From Sclerodactyla briareus (taxonomy: Eukaryota; Echinodermata; Holothuroidea; Dendrochirotida; Sclerodactylidae), in contig JAODTK010000965.1 in NCBI GenBank assembly GCA_026419785.1, positions 372,001 to 436,000 on the forward strand: a stretch of DNA of 64,000 nucleotides, read 5' to 3'. Positions 57,650-64,000 of this stretch are shown here, piece by piece (positions within the stretch are counted from its first letter, which is position 1; every line of letters begins with the position of its first letter). The notes below the pieces were generated by a model. The model did no database searches and was not told the origin of the DNA. It saw only the letters and a program-made list of their open reading frames with translations. Position numbers and translations under genes: made by a program.

Positions 57650-58745
57650 AATGTAGATGAAGTGCTTTAAGCAAGGACATAATAAAAGGTTTCCATTTCC
57701 ATGGGCGTCCAAAGGTGGGGACGGGGGAACATGTCCCCTCCACTTTCAAAAGTGGGGGGGATATCGTATCCGTTTGTCCCCCCCACTTTTCCGGACCTTA
57801 TTAAAAAATAATAGGCACAAGCCCGATTTTTGTATCACTCTAAACTGATTCATTGTTTGTCTAACCAAACAATAATCTCGTTGGAAATTGTCTCAAGTCC
57901 ACCAATCCAGGTGCGGACACCAGGTGAGGATCTGGACCCGACTAGAGCCGAAGGCGAAGGATAACCCATGTTTCATACCAAGTTCTCGAATTTTGAATCG
58001 AATAGCTAAATGTGCATAATTTTCAAGTGTTTCGCGTGCAATTGCGTTTTTCTTCCAGACGATGTAGGCTAAATGTGGGAGGTAATGGCCCTTTTTCGAA
58101 TCATTTGTTTCACTCCATTAAATTCAGGAGCCTTGGGGGCAGACTGCCCCCCCCCCCCCATTTTTCTGAGATGAAAATTCGGGCGAAATTTCGTGAAAAT
58201 TGGGAAGGAAATAGGCAAAGTGAAAAAAAATGCCTGAATTTTTTGCAGACTTTTCAATAAAATGCCCCGAGAACATGCAATTTTTTTTTGCACGCTCCGC
58301 GCGCCCCTGTAATCGTACTGACTGACTTGTCAAATTCGATACAAATTTTCTGCTCCAAAATTGGAGTGGTTCCGTACACCAATGACTTTTCCCTTTGATC
58401 CCACCAGAACCGTTCGGTAGACCCCGGAATCCCACGCAAACAAACTCCAGAGTGGGATGAGGTACACAACAAAACTCCATGTGTGATCTTCGGTATCTTC
58501 TTAGTATTCGACAATGACAACTTTTTTGTCTGTCTTGTACTCAAATCCACATGTAGATGGGGTGTATTGAGCCTGGCAAGGGCGGTTTCCGTCGATCTGG
58601 AGGGTATTAAAATCTGAAATTTTCGTGGTACACTTCGCGCCAACCCATGGTGGCGCTCCGCTTAGATGGTCATTTCCATTTGACTGTATCCCCCCCCACT
58701 TTTCAAACAACGCTCCGATGCCCTGCATTTTCCCCATCTGTTGTG
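57650..58745. repeat. Dispersed C/G-run repeat region
   Basis: TGGGCGTCCAAAGGTGGGGACG, GTCCCCCCCACTTTT, CCACTTTCAAAAGTGG (a short palindrome, 57741-57756) and GCCCCCCCCCCCCCCATTTTT (58146-58164) are typical of degraded transposon fragments. CACGCTCCGCGCGCCCC (58292-58308) and ATGGTGGCGCTCCGC (58648-58662) are of the same type; the last recurs at 11533-11550. Superfamily unknown. The 129- and 118-codon reverse frames across it are not called. Confidence 0.5.
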
Positions 58746-58875
58746 GTAACTCTGTATCACTGAAACCCTCTGAAAAACTTAATCAATCATTCACTGCCAG
58801 TATACTAGGTAGTCACCACGTATGAGCAAATGTCTTTATGCTACCAAATTCCCTTGCATATCTTCTGACTTCCAG

Positions 58876-59147
58876 ATAATGAAAAGCCCCAAAAAGAAGC
58901 CCACACTGCCTCCTCAGCACCAACCGCAGACGCTGCCAGTAATCCAGATGACACCTCAGTACCAGCACCAAGTATTAGTATCTCATTCCTGGTCCTCGCC
59001 GAGTCAAAATGGCTGAAGGAGAATGAGCTGGAGTGGTTGTCCACTAAATCGGAGGGATGGGAGGCGAAGCTGCTCTTGAGATGTCCGGCAGAGTTACGAG
59101 GGCGCCGGATACTTTCATATTCTGTTGAAGGCAGGGAGTGGGACTGA
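58876..59147 (+). CDS. Candidate 3'-terminal exon, 89 codons
   Basis: A good acceptor (TATCTTCTGACTTCCAG, ending 58875) leads into the only long + frame: NEKPQKEAHTASSAPTADAA, an acidic/Pro-Ser linker, then FLVLAESKWLKENELEWLST, KSEGWEAKLLLRCPAELRGR and SYSVEGREWD before TGA at 59145. GC content is higher than in the flanks, as expected for coding DNA. No domain recognised. A 161-codon ATG frame on the reverse strand (58841-59326) overlaps completely; I prefer + because of the acceptor and the Trp/Glu/Lys-rich composition, but this is not certain. Confidence 0.35.
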
Positions 59148-59409
59148 GCTAGCTTCCAAGTGCCAAGTTCACAAGGGTGTTGGAGAAGAAAGTCACTGGG
59201 AGAGTAGGTGGGTTGTTGGTATAAAAGCACTTCAACCCTTTTGATGCCACAGGCAACGTCAGTCGGACATGCAGATATATTTCTGCCGCCATATGCGGAC
59301 ATAGATGTTTGGGCGCAGAAATTCATAATATGTGGATGTTGAATTACCCACTATGTTATGGCCCACTCCGACAGTGGATAGATTGCGAAAAAAAAATCTT
59401 CTATCACAC

Positions 59410-59490
59410 AGGCTAAATCCCAAGAGCGGTGGGGGGAGGGGGAGGATATATTCCCCTCTTTTTGGGGGTGGAGGAGATCGGCTTACAACA
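59410..59490. repeat. G-rich tract
   Basis: GGTGGGGGGAGGGGGAGG followed by TTTTTGGGGGTGG; quadruplex-prone. Confidence 0.65.
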
Positions 59491-59929
59491 AATATTACCC
59501 CCGAGTATTCAGGCAATGCTTTTTTGTTTGGAGAAATAATTTTCTAACTACATGCTTTATTGTTTCGCCTGAATGAAAATTCAGAGGAGACTTAGTGGTC
59601 ACATGGGGTATGTGTGTGTGGCACACTTTCTCGTGAGCAGGATATCTTTCGAACGGCAGTGCAATTGACAAATTTTCAGGGTGTAGTAGCGGGTGGATGA
59701 ACATTGATCTGATCTGATTTTGGTCACGAAAGTTACTAATTAAGTAAGGTAATTTAGCCTATTTTATGTAATTTAGGTTAGGTCCGTGAGCAAGATTAAT
59801 GGATAAATGTAGGTGCTACTGGTGACTCGGTGGGCTTCGAGATGTGGGATATAAGGTAGATTGAATGATTAGATTTGCAGCGTCAAATACGGTCATCAAA
59901 GTCAATTCGGGGTCAAAAAACTAGTTTTT

Positions 59930-61340
59930 GATCCTTGCCAAGTCAGAGGAATCTATGCAGTCATGACAGTTTGTGTGTGTGTGTGTCGTGACATGTGTGT
60001 GTGTGTGTGTGTGTTGTGTGTGTGTGTAATGCGCTTGTGAAACCACAAATAACTCGACCCCACCTGATGGATGAAGTTCATACGAGTGATGTGTGCTTTC
60101 CAGGATGAGTACATGAACACTCTATTGTTTGGGGTAGGGTCAGACGGTCTCTGAGGTCAATAGAGTTAAAGTTCTGTAAACCCTTGTGAACACGATAATA
60201 AGTCCGAATTGGTTGATCTGATGGGGGATATTTGGTGTGTAGCTCCCTTACGGGAAGTGCAGGGACCCTATTGGTTCTGGTATTGGTCGGGGTCAGTTTG
60301 ATGAATTTGGTCAAAAAAATAGAAATTTGTGAAATTAACAATTTGGCCACTTTTGCTTGGAAAAATGATAACTTGACCCCACCTGGATGGTGAAGCTCAT
60401 ACTTGGTATGTGTGTTCCCCATGATGAGGACATGAACTCTATCGTTTGGGCCGTTCAGAGGTTTTGCATCTACTCCACCAGAGGTCAAAGTCTGAAACCT
60501 TGTGAACACGATAGTCCAGAATGGTCGGTCTGATCAGGTTCAAATTGGTGTGTAGCTTCTTATGGGGAGGTACAGGAACCCTATTGTTTCTGGTATAGGT
60601 CAGGGTGAATTTTTTGAAAACTAGGAAAAATTGGGAAAAGTCGAAATTTTGGCCAATTTCGGCTTGTTGTGAACACAAAGCTGACCCCACATGCGTGGAT
60701 GAAGCTCTACTTGGTATGTGTGTTCCCCAGATTAGTTACATGAACCCTATTGTTTGGATCAGGTCAGAGGTCATCTGACGGTCACCAGAGATCAATGTCT
60801 GCAAAACATGTGAACACGATAAGTCCAGAATGGTTGGTCTGATCAGGTTCTAATTTGCTGTGTAGCTTCCTCATGGTGAGAAACAGGAACCTAGTGTTCT
60901 AGTATAGGTCGGAGGTGAATTTTCGTGAAAAAGAATAAAGAAAAAATTTGTGAAAAGTCAATATTTTGGCCCATTTTGGATGTGTACACGATAACGGGAC
61001 CCACCTGGATGGATGAAGCTCATACTGGTTGTGTTTCCCCATTATGAGTACATGAACCCTTATAGTTTGGGGGTTAGGTCAGAGGTCATGATGAGTACAT
61101 GAACTCCTATGGTTTTGGGGTCACCAGAGGCCAAGTCTGAAATCTTGAAAATGTAGTGTTGTAGCTACTTGTATCTATCAAAGGGATAGGAACCATCTTT
61201 TTGTTGGGAAAAATGTGAAAATTTTTCAGACGATATTTTCCATGGATAAGATCCTCTCCATTTGGTCCTTGTGTCTGGACTATGGTTGTCAGGAAAGACG
61301 TCAGAAGAAATCACTAAGCCTTTTGGCTTCTGTGGTTGGC
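59930..61340 (+). mobile_element. R2 element, best copy: GT tract, four ~315-bp units, terminal hairpin
   Basis: The 5' end is AGAGGAATCTATGCAGTCATGA, followed by a GT microsatellite (59971-60028). Four units follow, with the GATGAAGCTCATACTTGG landmark near 60068, 60390, 60697 and 61011 (about 315-bp period). Each unit contains: GTGTGTTCCCCATGATGAGT; ACATGAACCCTATTGTTTGG; GGTCAGAGGTCA-type sites; AAC.TTGTGAACACGATAAG; TCCAGAATGGTTGGTCTGAT; GTGTAGCTTCCT; TATTGTTTCTGGTATAGGTC; GTGAAAAGTC-ATATTTTGGCC. The copy ends at AATCACTAAGCCTTTTGGCTTC, whose AAGCC-TTTT-GGCTT (61316-61329) is a perfect small hairpin. No protein. Copies at 2700 (-), 4040, 23300 (-) and 52060 share limits but not unit number. 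Confidence 0.8.
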
Positions 61341-61399
61341 CATAATACTGGGAACAAAGTTCTCCGAGGTTGGGAGGTGCACATTGTGATTGATTCGTT

Positions 61400-63010
61400 G
61401 ACCTCATCCTGCATGACCTTTGACCTACAATTTGACCTTTACCAGTTTTTGGCCCGAATCAATTTTCGTGGCCATTTCAGATCCTTCAAAGGTACTTGTG
61501 AAAGGACAATAATTTGACCCCATGGGACCTTTGTGGGTTGGAAGATTCGGAGGGTCAAAAGTTTTTAATTTGAAATTAATGCAGTTAGGTGTTCATAGTG
61601 ATTTGGTCATGGTGATTTTTAGGAATCAGCAGGTCAAAACTGCCCCTGATAATGAGGTCAAAAGGTAATGTCAAATAAACTGGCCTTATTTTGGAGTAAC
61701 AGGGCAAAGAAAAATCAGAACCAAACAAGTTGGATTTTTAATTTGTGACAGGGCTCCGTGTGCTGAATAGACCAAAACAAACTCCTGACTTCAATCGGGC
61801 AACTCAGTTCTCAAGGTACAAGGGGTCAAGGTTTGGTTTTGATACAGTTTGGCCAAGTAGAATAGGCAGTAGACTTTGGGGGCTACATAATGTTGAGGAC
61901 TGTGAATTCAATCAAGAGTAACAGTTTTGAATTAAAAACTCACAGTCATCAAAGGTCATTTAAGGTCACTATGGACCAAAAAACTAATATTTTTGCGGAC
62001 AACTCAACAGAGGACATTGCTTGGCCAAAAGTTGAAGTTCAGGACAGGGTGTACGACATGGGTGGAGGAGGAGAACATTTTCATAAAAACCATATGTCTT
62101 CAAAGTCGTTCAAGGTCACGTATGGGCAAATCTGCCAATGTTATGTGTTCCTGCAACAACTTCCAACTTGACCTTTCCTGATGTGGTTATATTTCAGGAC
62201 AGGGTTGTATCCCATCTAGGGTTACATTTTTTATGACCAAACGGGCATGTCAGCTAAGGTCATTAAAGTTCATGTTGGGTCCAAAACTAGTTTTTTGCCA
62301 ATAACAGGGAATAAGAATATCTGCCGAGGTGGGAAGTACGCAGTGTGATCCACTCGTGGGCCTACTCTGTTTGTCACTTTGAACTCAATGTGACTGTCAT
62401 GTTTCGGGATTCAAGGAACCTGCAGATCGCAATATGGATCAATAATGGATCGAACTTAGTGCAGAGTTAGGGTTTTCGGTAGAGGTTTTGTCTTGGTCAT
62501 TTCTGGATTCAGGATCAAACATCATCTAATGACAATGTCGAAAGGTCCAAAGTTAGTTCTATATAAAAAAAATATGCTATAGTTAGGAGTGTCCTGGGTC
62601 TCAAGTAACAAGGGGCAAAGCGGTTTTATTACCTTCGGTCAATAAAGGGTTGTGTGTTCCTGAGTACATAATGCTATTGGCTTTTCGTGTTGGTGAAATC
62701 CCAGCAAGGCAAGCATTTTCATAAAAAAAAAACATTCATGTTCAGCAAAGGTCATTCCAGTAAAACACAACTGCCAAAATATTAAAATTTTCTGCAACAA
62801 ATTCCAGTGAATGGTATGCCACTAGGGATGACATTGTTGGGACATAATGCACCCAAATCATCAAGGGGTAACATTTCATTACAAACCGTTATGTCATTCA
62901 AAGTCATTCGAGGGTCAGTTACTGTTATAAGAGGAGTTTTGAGGCCTGATTATCAAATCCTACTCATTATTCCAAAGATTCCTCTAGCCCTCTACCGTGA
63001 GGCACGGTCC
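61400..63010 (+). repeat. R7 degenerate TGACCT/AGGTCA repeat tract
   Basis: Successive blocks of CAAAGGTCATT.AAGGTCA, a GGTCCAAAACTAGTTTTT word, CAGGACAGGGTTGTA, TTTTCATAAAAA and TCCTGCAACAA.TTCCA recur at about 61940-62130, 62210-62300 and 62700-62900. Period is hard to fix, roughly 150-250 bp. It follows the R2 copy directly. The + frames (61890-62171, 62807-63031) are shadows. Confidence 0.5.
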
Positions 63011-63279
63011 AAGAAACAAGTTGGGAAATAGTATTGTGAATGCGAAATCAGCTGAAAGACATAGGCAGGAAAATCAGCTTTGGTTGGGTTAGTAATACAA
63101 GGCTGTTGTATCATATTAGGTGAGGAACCTATACTAACTGTATTGAGCATTGTTTCAATATGTTGTGGTCAAGACATATTATGTTGTGTATGAAATGTGA
63201 CATATGAACATATGGAGTGATTATGACAATTAGGGGTTATAGTTTCAAGACTTGTACTGAACATGAACACCTGTGGTTA

Positions 63280-63880
63280 TTAGTTTACTCTGTGTGTTGT
63301 TGGCACCGAAACTTTTCAACTTGACTTCAACCTGTCTAATTGGCATAATTTTAGGCCATAATTCAAAAGTTTGCCATATTTACATGAAACCTGGTGGGTA
63401 TGGTGGCTTAGCCCCCGACATTTTAACAAGATGTCAGGTCACTGGAGAGCATTCAGCGTGTCTAAGTTGCATAATTATTCCAAAGTTTCTTCGATTTTCA
63501 CAAAGCTGGATATTGGTATGGTGTGCCTTCAATCCAATTTCCCAATTACATAGATTCGAGTCACTGGGGGGTATTCATGCCCCCCCCTGTTTGATGATGT
63601 GTCTCATTCATGCAAATTCTCAAGTTCGGTGGAATTCCATGAAACATATTAGTGCAGTCCACTTATGCTCCTGAGTTATTTCAAATTAGAAAATGGGTCA
63701 CTGGAAATCAAGTAGATATTGTGTCTAACTTTGCAAATTTAGGCAATTTTCGTCGATCATTTCCATCAAAATTGAAACTCATTTGGTAGACATGGTCAAT
63801 AATTAGTACTTAAGAATTTTTAAAATTGGGTCACTGATCAGTTAGCTGTTTTGTTTAAATGCTAATACCAAATACTAAAG
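63280..63880 (+). repeat. R6 degenerate tandem repeat, ~120-140 bp unit
   Basis: TGTGTCTAA.TTGCA(T/A)AATT, then CCAAAGTTT, TTTCACATGAAAC-like and GGGTCACTGG words recur with starts near 63335, 63459, 63600 and 63721. About four eroded units; relatives at 43690 and 46300. Confidence 0.6.
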
Positions 63881-64000
63881 CAACCCCCCCCATAGTTAAA
63901 TGCCTTGTACTTGTTCGATGGGACTAATAATGGAAAAAGATCGCTGTAACCAGGGAGATCATGGGGGCGATCACCTTTGTATTGTCTTCATCCATATATC

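Noticed and set aside
58841-59326. 161-codon reverse ATG frame as the gene
   Set aside because: No domain or splice support; the + frame has a strong acceptor and better composition. Left open as an alternative.
1-64000. Integrated viral genes, LTR retrotransposons, rRNA or snRNA genes
   Set aside because: No gag, integrase, envelope or capsid-like motifs, no paired LTRs and no conserved structural RNA blocks were seen on either strand.

Overview
This is eukaryotic, animal, non-genic DNA. It is intron- and repeat-like, moderately AT-rich, and has no operons, no bacterial ribosome binding sites and no long uninterrupted reading frames. The repeat style suggests a marine invertebrate deuterostome, most like an echinoderm; this is an inference from style, not an identification. 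The signs are many old repeats built from AGGTCA/TGACCT words, GGCCTAGG-rich stretches, ACAG and GT microsatellites, CR1/L2-style LINEs with (ATT)n tails, hAT-type ends, and G-rich GGGGTCCATGACCCCCC blocks. Many one-base length changes in homopolymers suggest old decay, residual long-read error, or both, so every broken frame needs caution.

Region by region: 1-9 kb holds low-copy direct repeats, copies of a dispersed VNTR-bearing element (family R2), a long hairpin (5.83-5.93 kb) and a 26-bp minisatellite element (T) followed by C-, G- and AT-rich simple DNA. 9-21 kb holds GC-ended repeat R1, an inverted second copy of T, and two copies of element E, which carries a terminal hairpin; the larger E copy contains a ~590-bp tandem array. 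21-31 kb is low-copy repeats, a tRNA-like SINE head and purine-rich tracts. 31.9-33.4 kb is a dead LINE. 34-37 kb holds R1/R4 copies, a short hairpin and a 405-bp tandem duplication. 37.1-39.9 kb is the only stretch with several exon-like segments bounded by good splice signals, and may be part of a real host gene. 40-43.5 kb has a 140-bp tandem repeat and a nested insertion: a LINE containing both a hAT element with a perfect 8-bp target duplication and a second, 5'-truncated LINE. 45.1-46.1 kb is a broken Armadillo-type coding block. 48.7-49.1 kb is a tRNA-derived SINE and 50.2-52.0 kb a reverse-strand LINE remnant. 52-53 kb and 59.9-61.3 kb are large R2 copies. 54.2-55.0 kb and 56.1-57.1 kb are two different AT-rich satellites, the second (224-bp unit) carrying a perfect CArG box per unit. 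58.9-59.1 kb has a candidate terminal exon. 61.4-64 kb is degenerate AGGTCA-rich and GGTCACTGG-rich repeats.

No complete protein-coding gene, functional tRNA, rRNA or viral gene is recognised. The most notable structures are element families E and R2 (internal tandem arrays plus terminal hairpins, resembling Helentron-associated elements), the nuclear-receptor-like DR1 sites they carry, the CArG-bearing satellite, and the nested insertion at 41-43 kb.
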